A stretch of DNA of 64,000 bases from Paenibacillus antri (GTDB lineage Bacteria; Bacillota; Bacilli; Paenibacillales; YIM-B00363), in contig NZ_VCIW01000001.1 in the NCBI RefSeq assembly GCF_005765165.1, positions 434,001 through 498,000 of the forward strand. Reading direction: 5' to 3'. The notes beneath the pieces are model-generated. The model did no database searches. It worked only from the letters and a program-made list of their open reading frames with translations, and had not been told where the DNA came from. Shown here piece after piece: positions 24,258-33,578 of this stretch (its first letter is position 1; the number at the start of each line of letters is the position of its first letter). Position numbers and translations under genes: made by a program.

Positions 24258-25135
24258 CTAACGACGGATCTTTTCCAGTTCCTCCCGAAAGGCAGGTTTT
24301 CTCGGAAACTTGAACAAGAGTCGTTTCACGACCTCGAGAGCTTCCTCCTGCCCTCCGGCCTTTTGCAGCAACGGAATGATTCGGCATACGTTCACGTAAG
24401 CTTTCCTTTCCTTGGATTCATCCGCCCGATGCTCGATAAGGATCAGGAGTAGCGCTCTGACCTCATCGGGGTAATGCGGCAGCAATGTGCCGTAGAACGA
24501 TTCGATACGATAAGGCTCCGTGCGGACGAAATCCAAAAGGCGAGCGAACAGCCTCTCTTCCAATAGACCCAGCTGCCGCAGATGCTTGACTTGTCCTGCG
24601 AGATGATAAGCTTCGAATTGATGCTTCCTCCAGCGATGGACAAGTCCTGGCAGCCCCCTCGCTAAGTCCTGGGCTTCCCCCGACTCCGCCAATCGAATCG
24701 CTTCCTCCGTATCGCCGCGCTCCAGCGCCGCTCGGATCGCAACCTCTCGAAGCTCCGGGCGTGCAGATGCTCGTTTAGATACGTTCTCGCTTGTTCTGCG
24801 CCGACGGTTTCCGTAATCCGATCGTACCGAAGCACGGCGACTCTCTCGTCTACGTACTCCAGTCAAGACTCGATCACCATGCCTACGCCGCCGTCCGAAT
24901 CGCCTGCCGATTACAGCAATTCGGTCATCTCTTCGATCACGCAGCAGTGAATGTCCAATCCTCGCAACCATTGCTCTTGATCGAACGCTTTGTTCCCCTT
25001 CTCGGCAACCGCAGTGTATTTATTATCGCTTTACGCCCTCAAGATTTTTACGCGACCTTCTACCGCATATTCTTTGCCTCTCGATAGTATGACGCTATCG
25101 ATAGAGCCGGAGAAATCAGCAGATTCATGCGAGCC
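24258..25135 (-). pseudogene. Decayed SWIM zinc-finger family gene
   Basis: Fragments in several frames match the plan of SWIM zinc-finger proteins. Near 25040-25110 an N-terminal piece reads FSGSIDSVILSRGKEYAVEG and then meets a stop at about 25033. Pieces around 24910-25010 (KYTAVAEKGNK, QEQWLRGLDIHC) are frame-shifted, with stops at the expected Cys-x-Cys zinc site. From about 24870 the helical C-terminal half resumes, shifts frame once more near 24775, and then runs intact to 24258 (RAALERGDTEEAIRLAESG, HRWRKHQFEAYHLAGQVK). The gene is shorter than the family and clearly dead. Its N-terminus abuts the terminator region of the HEPN operon. Confidence 0.7.
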
Positions 25136-25160
25136 GCTCCCCCTTCAAATAGTTGCAACA

Positions 25161-25195
25161 TGAAAGCAGCCCATCACCGACTCAGGGGATGGGCT
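25161..25195 (-). terminator. Terminator of the ATPase-HEPN operon
   Basis: AGCCCATC at 25168-25175 pairs with GATGGGCT at 25188-25195, 23 bases after the HEPN gene's stop. On the minus strand it is followed by the short pyrimidine run GCTTTC, so it is a moderate terminator. Confidence 0.5.
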
Positions 25196-25217
25196 CATTA
25201 TGAAGAAACACTTCGTT

Positions 25218-26366
25218 CTACGACGCGAACTCCTCCAACTCCGCGATCATTCGCGGAGGGTTTGCTAGCGTTCGAATGTTTTCGGCGCCTAGCACGTTCA
25301 AGTGGGCGAGCCAATTCCGAATGCGCCTTAGTTCGTTGACGTACGATACCAGCTGCGGCGGGTGGTGAGCGCCGCCTCGGCTCAGGAAATAATAGATATG
25401 CCGAAACTCCAACTCGAACAAATCGTTCACCGCATAGCCCTTCTCGTCGTAAACCGGAAGCGCAATTTGCGGACCGATCAGCTCCAACAGCTTATGACGG
25501 AGCAGCTCCAAGTGCGGGAACAACACGGCTACTTGCGCGGCCCACATTCTTCGCCTCAGCTGAGCCAGGTCGCCGTTCATCGCAAGCCACGCCGAGTGCC
25601 ATTCCAGGCGCTCTTCCACGCGGAAAGCCATTCCCTTAGACCAGGCCAGCTCGAGGTCGACCGCGCGCGGCTGCCAGCCCCTCTCGCCCGCGTACTCGAC
25701 GAGCGCGCGTTCCGGATGAAACAGCTCCTGCTCCGACCGGCCAGCCAAAAACAAGGCCAAGTCCCGATCCCATAACGATAATTCCGCCATCAAGTGACGG
25801 GCTACCTGCTGCTCCAGCTTCGACTCCCCGTACGCTAGCTGTAGAGAGCCGATATACATCTGCATATCCAAGCGTTCCACCGTATCGTTCCAGCGCACGG
25901 TCGAGGCGTAGGGCGTGTTTTTCATTTTTCGATGCGCGCCCCAAGCGGCGGCGTCCGGCACCAGGAATACCGGATGGTGCCAGTCGGGGTTCGAACGGCA
26001 GAGCGTGCCGTACTTTTCGAAGAAATCCGCCCATGCGGGGGCATCCCCCTCCGCGATTTCCTCAACCCATACGATCAACATGCTGAATCGGTCCCCGGTC
26101 GGCAAGCTTTCCATTGTGCGAAGCGCGGACGGCGGGTGATCCGGAAGGAACAGGTCGTACATAAGATCGAGCGGCTTGTCGTCGGACGCAAACAGGTCTT
26201 CCCAGTGCAGCGACGACTCCGAGAACCGTTCCGCGACGGCTTCCCGCAACCCGCTCGGACGCTCCAGAGGCAGCTCCAGAAACACCGAATGGCCGTCCCG
26301 AACGTCCCGTTCCACTCGATCCACGAACCGAGACGGACCCGGCAAGTTCCACCAATGCTCCTTCAT
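25218..26366 (-). CDS. Protein with C-terminal HEPN motif, partner of the large ATPase
   Basis: A 382-residue protein. The C-terminal helical region ends in RRIRNWLAHL, an exact R-N-x3-H (Arg350 to His355) HEPN ribonuclease motif with the polar residue after Arg, preceded by a helix (FELEFRHIYYFLS) typical of HEPN folds. The N-terminal 180 residues look like a degenerate P-loop-like or sensor domain (SVFLELPLERPSGLREAVAERF, MLIVWVEEIAEG) without a complete Walker A. Its ATG overlaps the ATPase stop as ATGA, so the two are translated together. Likely the RNA-cleaving effector of an ATPase-controlled immunity system; activity is inferred. Confidence 0.7.
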   Translation of the reverse strand: MKEHWWNLPGPSRFVDRVERDVRDGHSVFLELPLERPSGLREAVAERFSESSLHWEDLFASDDKPLDLMYDLFLPDHPPSALRTMESLPTGDRFSMLIVWVEEIAEGDAPAWADFFEKYGTLCRSNPDWHHPVFLVPDAAAWGAHRKMKNTPYASTVRWNDTVERLDMQMYIGSLQLAYGESKLEQQVARHLMAELSLWDRDLALFLAGRSEQELFHPERALVEYAGERGWQPRAVDLELAWSKGMAFRVEERLEWHSAWLAMNGDLAQLRRRMWAAQVAVLFPHLELLRHKLLELIGPQIALPVYDEKGYAVNDLFELEFRHIYYFLSRGGAHHPPQLVSYVNELRRIRNWLAHLNVLGAENIRTLANPPRMIAELEEFAS

Positions 26367-29300
26367 CCCATTCGCTCCTCCGCGTTAACCAGGCGCCGGA
26401 CGAACGGATCCATTACCCAGGCATCCTTGCCGTTCATGCGCACCAAGCAAATCTTCTCCGCCCAGCGCATGTACCGGCGCACCATCTCCTTCGGGAACTC
26501 GTCGTCCGCGAGCTGAGACAAAGTCGCGTTGCCATCCGCGGCGAGTAGCTGCATCATGGTTTTGATTTCTTCCCTCAGGCCGAAGTCCTGCCATGTTCGG
26601 ACGACCCACTCCTTATCCTGGAACCGTTCTTCCAGCTGCGTCATCGAAGAGCGAGCCTTCGAACGCTTCGCGGCGCGGTAATCGTACAACAGCTTAGGCC
26701 AGTAGCCCGTGGTGTCCATCAACTTCGCCATATTCGTATCCGACACCGTGTCGAGGTTCTGTTCGTCCATCCACTTTTTGACCATGCTGTCGTGCCACGG
26801 GCTCAACGACAATTGCGGAACGCTATCCAGCAGCTCTAGGACCGCCTCGTCCTTCTCCAGCGACCACGTCTGGCCCGGATCGCTGACGAAGACGATATGG
26901 AGCAGCTTCTGTAACGGCTTTTGTTTCGCCATCAGCTTCTGGGCGGCCTCGATCCACTTCTCCGACCAACAGCTCGTATGGGAAACCAGAACGTAGACCG
27001 GAGTGTCCGTCGTTTTCTTCGCAATTTTTTGCAGCTGCTTATCGAAATCTTGCAGGGTCGTCGTTTCCTCCCCGATGACGACGGAAGAGGAGACGCCCGC
27101 CTTCGGCAAGCTGTCCTTCATATCGTCCAGTCCGGACGCCGCGGTGCCGTGAACGATCGAAATCAAATGGTTCCGAAGCAGCTCCGCTTGTTGGACCGTA
27201 AGGACGCTTCGCTTATAAGGAATCCCATCCGCCTCGGCGCCGATCGTTGGCCGGTAGAGGGCAGGCTCGTATACCGTCGCTTTCGTACGGCTTCGCGTCA
27301 GCTTCTCCTCGATGATCTCCTCGGAGCCCATCAACGAAGCCAAGCTGAGGCTGCGCAGCGTGAAGCCCCCGCTCGACGTCTCGCGAAGGATGCCTAGTCC
27401 GACCATCTCGCCGAGCAGAATGCGGAAGTCGTCCATGTTGAGCTCGGCTAGCCCTTCCGGCCACCATGCCGTTGCGAACTCTCGAATTTGCGCCACCTTG
27501 AAGCCTTCGTTGTACACCCAGCGCTTGTCGAGAGCTTCGTGAGCGATGGAATACGCGATGACTTCGTAGCGGTCGTCCAGTTGGAGCGTCCAGTTGATCC
27601 GCTGCGAGATTTCGCGCCTTAAGTCCTTGTCCTCGTATGCGCGGTCGATATGCTTCCCGTTTAACTTGAACGGCGGGCACCGCTTCGGGTCGAAGCCCGC
27701 CCGACGGTCCAACACATGATATAAGAGCTGTTTGCAGTACAGCTGGATCAAACTCGGATAGTAATTCGTCTGCGACAATATCCGCGTGACCAGATCCTCG
27801 GACTCGAATCCGTATCCGCCGAGCTGCATCGGAAGCGTGACTAAATCACGCGCCGTCGTCCACTCCTCGTGGAGCGGACCGATGCACAGCGCCGCGCCGA
27901 AGTGGGCAAGCGGATTGTTCTCGTTGCGCGTCGTCCGCTGAACGTTATGCAATCCGGCAAAGACGACGTGGAATCGGCGGCGAGTCACGTCCATCAGGTT
28001 CTTCAGTAAGCGGCAACGATGGAAACCGACGCGATCGTCGCCGGCCTTGTTGCCGCCACCTAAGAAGTCCTTCCCGTCCAGCTCCAGGAACCGGTCGGAT
28101 TCGTCGAGCAGCAGCAAAATATTCCTTTGGTCGTCCGCATCGAGCCATTGCTTGATTTCTTCGAGCACTTTGTGATTCCACTTGGACTTCCGCTGCAGGA
28201 TGCCGGCCGACGATAACCTCTCCCCGACGACATTCCAAATATAGTCGATCTCCGTAAGATCCGTCCCCTGAAGGTCGATCCAATAGGCATGGTTTCCATC
28301 TTCGGGACGATGAAACTGCCGCTCCGCCTCCCGAAGCAAGGCCGTCTTGCCGAGTTGGCGGCCGCCGTAAATAAAGCCGGCTTGGCGGTTCATGATTAAC
28401 TGGATTTCCCGCTTCCGACCGAAGAACATCTCCGGCGCGACCACGCCCGGCTGCGACGTGTACGGCTCGATATACGTGAACGGCAGCGCGCACTGGAACA
28501 GAACCGGCATCCTGTCGTTCCGCACGCCGCATAAGTAAAACATTAGCAGCTCGTCGACGATCAGCGCCGTCCGCCGTCGTTCCCGGCACTTGTTCGCAAG
28601 CTCTCGGGCTTTCGCGGCGGTCATCCGACCGAAGTGGAACGCGATCGTCGCCGCTTGGCCGTGCGTCTCCCCGATCGACTCGAGGATATGATCGCTCGTC
28701 TCGCGATCCCAGAAGCAGAAGATTCGATATTTCCCGTTCGCCTCCGACCCGAACGCCGGCAACGGACAACGAATCGCGTCGATGATCGGATTGCACTCCG
28801 CTTCGAAATAGTGGACGTTGGCCCGCTGCTTGACCGTCACCGACTTGACGATAAAGCCCAATTGCTCAAGAATGATCTTGGCTTGAGCGGCCGTCTGCGG
28901 ACTCGTCGTCTTCTTCGTCTTCATCGCGTACCAAGCGGCCATCATATTCGAGGCGTTCTGCGCCTGCTTGCTCGACACTTGATTCAGGTTGAGCGAGATC
29001 GGACCGAGGGAGCCGCGATTCTTTACGTTTTCGATGACGTAGTTGGCGCTGCGGCCGTTCCCCTCTACCGAAAACTTATACAGTGCTTCGTATTTATCTT
29101 CGAAGAAGTCCGAGAAATAGTTGTGCCTCTCCTCGATTTCGGGCAGCTCGTTGTTTTCCCGGAAGTAGTTCAAATATTCGTCCGCGGTCGGAATGTCGCC
29201 CTTGTCGAGCACGGCGCGGAACCGGCCGAACCTCTCGTTCGATACGTCGATGCCGGCCTCGCCGAGCGTCTGGAGGAAATGCTCGACCTTCTCCTCCCGC

Positions 29301-32065
29301 TTCGCGTTCAGATGAACATCGATGTCCCGAAGACGTGCACGTGGCTCGACGAATCGCTCCATTTCCTTGATGCGTCCCTGCAGCTCCTCCAGCTCGTCGA
29401 TGAGGTTGAATCGCTCGTTTTCCGAAATCCACGTGAATCCGTACGCTTGTTCAATCTGCTTCACGGAATAATCGTGCGTGCGCTGCATCGCTTCGCGATG
29501 CTGGTACAAACGCTCCTGGAGCGCCTGCATCGCCGCATCGATCGCGCCGGCTTCATCCTTCTCTTCTTGCGGAACGTTGTCCAACACCCGGCGGGCCGCG
29601 CCGAGGTCCTGGAACTCTAAGAAATATTCGAAGAGCTCTTGCCAGCCCCATTCGCTTCGCGACACGATCTGGTCGATGTGGGCCTCCTCTACCGGGGCGA
29701 GCGGCTCCCACGAATCCGGATCGAGCGGGGCGTCGGACCGGACCAGCGAGGCGTTCAAGGCCGCGTGAAGCTGCGGTTCGTTGATGTGTCGCGCGTCCGA
29801 GTTCCGAATCAGCTGATGTAAGCCGTCTAGGGCGTTCGTCAGGATCGTCGCAGCGATCGAAGCCCGTTCCGTGCTTTGCGCGGCGGCGTAGGCGACGACC
29901 TCCTCGCATGCGGCCGGAAGCAGCGTGTTAAGATTGCTTCGCAGATCGTCGATTTGCTTCTGTCGATAGCCGCTCGCGCCGTTCGTACGCCTTGAGGCCA
30001 GCTCGTACCAACGATGGTAGAACTGGAGCGCGGCATCAGACTTGTTCCGGAGCTGCACGATCGCCTTGCTCCGGATGTTGCTTCCCCGCGTTCGGCCTAA
30101 GATCTGGGAGTCGGTCTTATCTACCTCGACGACGAAGCCGCCCTGGTCCGCGAACCGCTCGGCGAAAGCGAACAACGCCTCCTCGTCGATGTCGACTTCT
30201 TCATGCAGGATCGGTTGAAGCAATTGGAATACGGCCCCTTGCGGCTCGCGTACCCAGTACCGCCAGACGTCCGTCGCCGGCTGGAAGCACGTCGTCGCGA
30301 TATAAGCCTGTTGGAGCCAAGCCTGAACTTCTTTCCGAAGCCTTGCCAACTCGTCCTCCCAGGAGGACGCGGATTGGATCTGGGAGATCGCGTACGAGCT
30401 AAGTCCCATATTTTCGCTGGAGAACCGCACTACCTTGTCTCGAATCGTCTCTAGTCGTTCCAGCCCGTACAGAGGGATTTGCTGCAGCAGCATCGGCGCG
30501 CCAGTCGTCGGAGCGAAGAGCGTCGGGGCGAGCGTGGCGGCCGCGAGCAACAGCCGCATGGCCGAATCCTCTTCGATCGCCTGCTGCAGTACAGGGAACT
30601 GATCGTTCAACTCGTTCCGCAACGCGCGGGAAAGCTCCCCTGTAGCCGAGCGCAACGGGGCGCCGATCAAGACGGCTCGAAGCAGAGCCGAGTTCGGTCG
30701 AATCGAGCCCGGGCCGCACTCCGCTTCGGCCAAGCTCGCCATGCGGTACGCCGCTTCCAGGTGCCCTTCTTTCATTAAGCTCCAAATTCGGTCGTTAAAT
30801 CGCGCCGCGTCGGCCGTCCCGGCTTTTCGCAGCGGAACGACCTTCTCGACCGCAGCCATCGGTTTGTCCGGCGCCGGCGCCGACTTCTTCGGCGTCACGG
30901 GCGGCTTAGGAGGGAGCGTCTCGGACGAGCCGGCGGCGGTTTCCTTGTACGCGGCCTCCGCCTCCGCCGTCGAAGCGACCGAGGCGATGTCCGCCTTCCC
31001 TTGTCGAACAGGCTGCGGGTCAGCCACAAGCTCTGGCTCAGGCTTAGGTTCAGGTTCAAATTCTACCGCAGGCTCAGACTCGTGCTCCGGTTCAGGCCGA
31101 TCGGTTCCGCCCTCGCCCGCCGCGACCGACGGCACGGCCTTCGTCGGGTAGGCTTGCTTCTTGAACGTAGCTTTCACTTCCGCCGCCGGACCCGACGCTT
31201 TCGGCAGAAGGAGCTCTTCCCCCTTCGGCAGCCGAAGCGAGATGTCGAGAGGACGTTGCTTTAATTGTTCTTTGAACGTTCGAAGCGGATCCCGCACTAA
31301 GGCCGGCTCGAGCCGAGCCTCGTCTTCCTCGTCCCGCCCGGAACGCGAATGTGACTCCCTCTTCGACTTCGGCTCCTGTTCCTGCTCTTGAGAAGGCTTC
31401 TTGGGCTTCGACGCCGGTACGAGATCGGCATCGGGACGCCGCTCCGTCGACGCTTCGGAGGCCGGAGCTTCCCCGACCGAAACCTTCGCTTCCTCGACCG
31501 TCTCCGCGACGGGGACGAATTGAATTTTATTGCGAAACAACGCCTTTTCGACGTCTCGATTGTACCGCTGCACTTCGTCCCGAAGCTCGTCCGTCAGCTC
31601 CTCGTTGTCCAGCACCTCGGGGATCGTTAACCGGTACACGGCCGACCAAAACGAGGCCGTTAGCGCAGCCGGTTCCGGCTCGACGCGGAAGGCATCCAAT
31701 TTCCGCTTGGATTCCTCCAGCAGAGGCGCCCACCACTCGGGCTCGGGATCGGCAAGCAAACGTACCTGTCGAAGTAACTTATAAGCTTCCTCGAATTTCT
31801 TCGCTTCTTCCAGTTCGACCGTAAGCCACCCGGTCAACGCCCCGATCGTACCTTCGTACTTATCGTTCCAAGTAGGGACGGCTTTCGCCGCGTCCAGCAC
31901 CGCTTGATACGACTCCTTCAACGCCGGCAGCGCACGAGCCGCCGCATCGTCGGGCAAGAAGCCCGCCTCTAACCGTTCCAGCGCCGCCGCAAGCGCTTCT
32001 TTCGCTTCCTTCGCATGAAGCTCTACTCGCTGCAACAAAAGTAAGAGATTGTTGTTCTGTTTCAT
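26363..32065 (-). CDS. Giant P-loop (STAND/AAA-like) ATPase of a putative conflict system
   Basis: A 1900-residue protein. Residues 1-180 are helical. About 185-440 is a disordered, Pro/Glu/Lys-rich linker (PEPEHESEPAVEFEPEPKPE). About 440-1130 is a helical-repeat-like region. About 1130-1220 is an alpha/beta domain ending at FTYIEPYTSQPGVVAPEMFFGRKRE. The ATPase follows, with Walker A GGRQLGKT near 1232-1240 and Walker B NILLLLDESDRFLE near 1313-1326. A winged-helix-like and helical C-terminus closes it. This architecture fits STAND-type sensors that oligomerise on a trigger. The ATG at 32065 with GGAAGGGA upstream is preferred over a TTG at 32089. It is the first gene of a two-gene operon with the HEPN protein. 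Confidence 0.72.
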   Translation of the reverse strand: MKQNNNLLLLLQRVELHAKEAKEALAAALERLEAGFLPDDAAARALPALKESYQAVLDAAKAVPTWNDKYEGTIGALTGWLTVELEEAKKFEEAYKLLRQVRLLADPEPEWWAPLLEESKRKLDAFRVEPEPAALTASFWSAVYRLTIPEVLDNEELTDELRDEVQRYNRDVEKALFRNKIQFVPVAETVEEAKVSVGEAPASEASTERRPDADLVPASKPKKPSQEQEQEPKSKRESHSRSGRDEEDEARLEPALVRDPLRTFKEQLKQRPLDISLRLPKGEELLLPKASGPAAEVKATFKKQAYPTKAVPSVAAGEGGTDRPEPEHESEPAVEFEPEPKPEPELVADPQPVRQGKADIASVASTAEAEAAYKETAAGSSETLPPKPPVTPKKSAPAPDKPMAAVEKVVPLRKAGTADAARFNDRIWSLMKEGHLEAAYRMASLAEAECGPGSIRPNSALLRAVLIGAPLRSATGELSRALRNELNDQFPVLQQAIEEDSAMRLLLAAATLAPTLFAPTTGAPMLLQQIPLYGLERLETIRDKVVRFSSENMGLSSYAISQIQSASSWEDELARLRKEVQAWLQQAYIATTCFQPATDVWRYWVREPQGAVFQLLQPILHEEVDIDEEALFAFAERFADQGGFVVEVDKTDSQILGRTRGSNIRSKAIVQLRNKSDAALQFYHRWYELASRRTNGASGYRQKQIDDLRSNLNTLLPAACEEVVAYAAAQSTERASIAATILTNALDGLHQLIRNSDARHINEPQLHAALNASLVRSDAPLDPDSWEPLAPVEEAHIDQIVSRSEWGWQELFEYFLEFQDLGAARRVLDNVPQEEKDEAGAIDAAMQALQERLYQHREAMQRTHDYSVKQIEQAYGFTWISENERFNLIDELEELQGRIKEMERFVEPRARLRDIDVHLNAKREEKVEHFLQTLGEAGIDVSNERFGRFRAVLDKGDIPTADEYLNYFRENNELPEIEERHNYFSDFFEDKYEALYKFSVEGNGRSANYVIENVKNRGSLGPISLNLNQVSSKQAQNASNMMAAWYAMKTKKTTSPQTAAQAKIILEQLGFIVKSVTVKQRANVHYFEAECNPIIDAIRCPLPAFGSEANGKYRIFCFWDRETSDHILESIGETHGQAATIAFHFGRMTAAKARELANKCRERRRTALIVDELLMFYLCGVRNDRMPVLFQCALPFTYIEPYTSQPGVVAPEMFFGRKREIQLIMNRQAGFIYGGRQLGKTALLREAERQFHRPEDGNHAYWIDLQGTDLTEIDYIWNVVGERLSSAGILQRKSKWNHKVLEEIKQWLDADDQRNILLLLDESDRFLELDGKDFLGGGNKAGDDRVGFHRCRLLKNLMDVTRRRFHVVFAGLHNVQRTTRNENNPLAHFGAALCIGPLHEEWTTARDLVTLPMQLGGYGFESEDLVTRILSQTNYYPSLIQLYCKQLLYHVLDRRAGFDPKRCPPFKLNGKHIDRAYEDKDLRREISQRINWTLQLDDRYEVIAYSIAHEALDKRWVYNEGFKVAQIREFATAWWPEGLAELNMDDFRILLGEMVGLGILRETSSGGFTLRSLSLASLMGSEEIIEEKLTRSRTKATVYEPALYRPTIGAEADGIPYKRSVLTVQQAELLRNHLISIVHGTAASGLDDMKDSLPKAGVSSSVVIGEETTTLQDFDKQLQKIAKKTTDTPVYVLVSHTSCWSEKWIEAAQKLMAKQKPLQKLLHIVFVSDPGQTWSLEKDEAVLELLDSVPQLSLSPWHDSMVKKWMDEQNLDTVSDTNMAKLMDTTGYWPKLLYDYRAAKRSKARSSMTQLEERFQDKEWVVRTWQDFGLREEIKTMMQLLAADGNATLSQLADDEFPKEMVRRYMRWAEKICLVRMNGKDAWVMDPFVRRLVNAEERMG

Positions 32066-32363
32066 CCCGAATCCCTTCCGCGTGAACAATTTGTCCTATC
32101 ATTACATTCGATAGTATGAAAGCACCACCCGAAAAATGGTACATCTTAACTATGATTCAACATAAAAACATAAAAAACCTGCTCCATGATCCGCGGCAAT
32201 CCTACCAATTTTTTCCCCACAATCGAGAATAAGCGCCTTGCCTCGTACGGGAGAGGCGCTCGGGCAACCGTACATTCAGTTCCCTCTGTCTCGGTATGCG
32301 ACGCGCAAGCCGACCTCGGAAGCCTAACCCCCGGATGGAACGGCTGTCTTCGATCCGGACGAA

Positions 32364-32409
32364 CCTTAGATTAATAAATAAAACATTATAACGTTATATT
32401 GATTAATCA
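32364..32409 (+). promoter_or_regulatory. Promoter/operator region of the amino-sugar-acid operon
   Basis: A very AT-rich island contains a TTAATA/TATATT promoter-like pair and two palindromes: TATAACGTTATA at 32387-32398 and TGATTAATCA at 32400-32409. They lie just before the operon that ends with a GntR gene, so one or both may be its operator. The rest of the gap from 32090 to 32360 shows no gene. Confidence 0.5.
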
Positions 32410-32459
32410 GAATGGTATGGTATCGTAAGAGTAGAATCGAAGGGAAGCGGGGGGGGCGC

Positions 32460-33578
32460 GTGGGGGAGAAACTTCTATTACATAACTTGAAAACGATGGA
32501 CGATCGCGTCGTCGATATCGCGATCGAAGACGGTCGGATCTCCGCCGTAACGGCAACGGCGCCAGGGATCGTCCGCGGGGCGCCGGCGTTCGACGGATCG
32601 GGGTTGTACGTCTCTAGCGGCTGGATCGACCTGCACGCGCACACCTTCCCCGAATTCGATCCGTACGGGGATGAGATCGATGAAATCGGCGTTCGCCAAG
32701 GCGTCGCCACGGTCGTAGACGCCGGAAGCTGCGGGGCGAACCGGATCGCGGAGCTCGCCGCCAGCGGCACGCATGCGCGAACGAATCTGCTCGCGTTCCT
32801 GAACGTCTCCCGCATAGGGCTCGCGCGGATCGACGAGCTGTCCGATCTCGCCTGGATCGATGAGGCAGCCGCGGTCGAAGCCGTTCGACGGCACCCGGAC
32901 TTCGTCGTCGGGCTGAAGGCGCGCATCAGCCGAAGCGTCGTTGGCGGCAACGGCATCCAGCCGCTTCGCCTCGCGCGCAAGCTGTCGGACGCGACGCGTC
33001 TGCCGCTCATGGTGCACATCGGCTCGGGACCGCCGGCAATCGGAGACATCCTGCCGCTGCTTCGCCAAGGCGATATCCTGACCCATTATTTGCACGGCAA
33101 GCCGAACCGTCCGTTCGACGCTCTGTCCGGGCCTCTGCACGCGCTGCGGGAGGCGGTCGAACGCGGCGTGCGGCTGGACGTCGGCCACGGTACCGCGAGC
33201 TTCTCCTTCGCGGTCGCCGAAGCCGCCCTTCGCCACGGCATCGTGCCCGATACGATCAGCTCGGACATTTACCGAGGCAATCGGATCAATGGCCCGGTGT
33301 ACAGTCTCGCGAACGTGATGACGAAGTTTCTTGCGCTCGGGTACCCGCTTCGGGACATCGTCGCGGCCGTCACTTCGCGCGCTGCCGCAAGTCTCGGACG
33401 ACCCGAGCTCGGCCGGATCCGCGAGGGGGACGCCTCGATGCTCACCCTGTTCGAGGTCAAGCGGGAATCGATCACCTTATACGATTCCGAAGGCGCCGTT
33501 AGAAAGGCGGAGCATCGAATCGAACCCAAAGGAGTTGTCATTTATGGATCATTCTTTCCTTGCGAAATACGGGCTTAA
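32460..33578 (+). CDS. Amidohydrolase/deacetylase-family metallohydrolase
   Basis: A 372-residue TIM-barrel metallohydrolase of the EF_0837-like amidohydrolase group. Metal ligands are visible: HAH in WIDLHAHTFPEFD, the bridging Lys in FVVGLKARISRS, His in LPLMVHIGSGP and ILTHYLHGK, and Asp in LDVGHGTASFSF. The GTG at 32460 is preceded by GGAAGCGGGGGG; an ATG at 32412 lacks a ribosome site and lies at the promoter. In related operons this enzyme stands beside DgaE and DgaF and is thought to remove an N-acyl group from an amino-sugar acid. It overlaps dgaE by 35 bases. Substrate is inferred. Confidence 0.87.
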   Translation: MGEKLLLHNLKTMDDRVVDIAIEDGRISAVTATAPGIVRGAPAFDGSGLYVSSGWIDLHAHTFPEFDPYGDEIDEIGVRQGVATVVDAGSCGANRIAELAASGTHARTNLLAFLNVSRIGLARIDELSDLAWIDEAAAVEAVRRHPDFVVGLKARISRSVVGGNGIQPLRLARKLSDATRLPLMVHIGSGPPAIGDILPLLRQGDILTHYLHGKPNRPFDALSGPLHALREAVERGVRLDVGHGTASFSFAVAEAALRHGIVPDTISSDIYRGNRINGPVYSLANVMTKFLALGYPLRDIVAAVTSRAAASLGRPELGRIREGDASMLTLFEVKRESITLYDSEGAVRKAEHRIEPKGVVIYGSFFPCEIRA

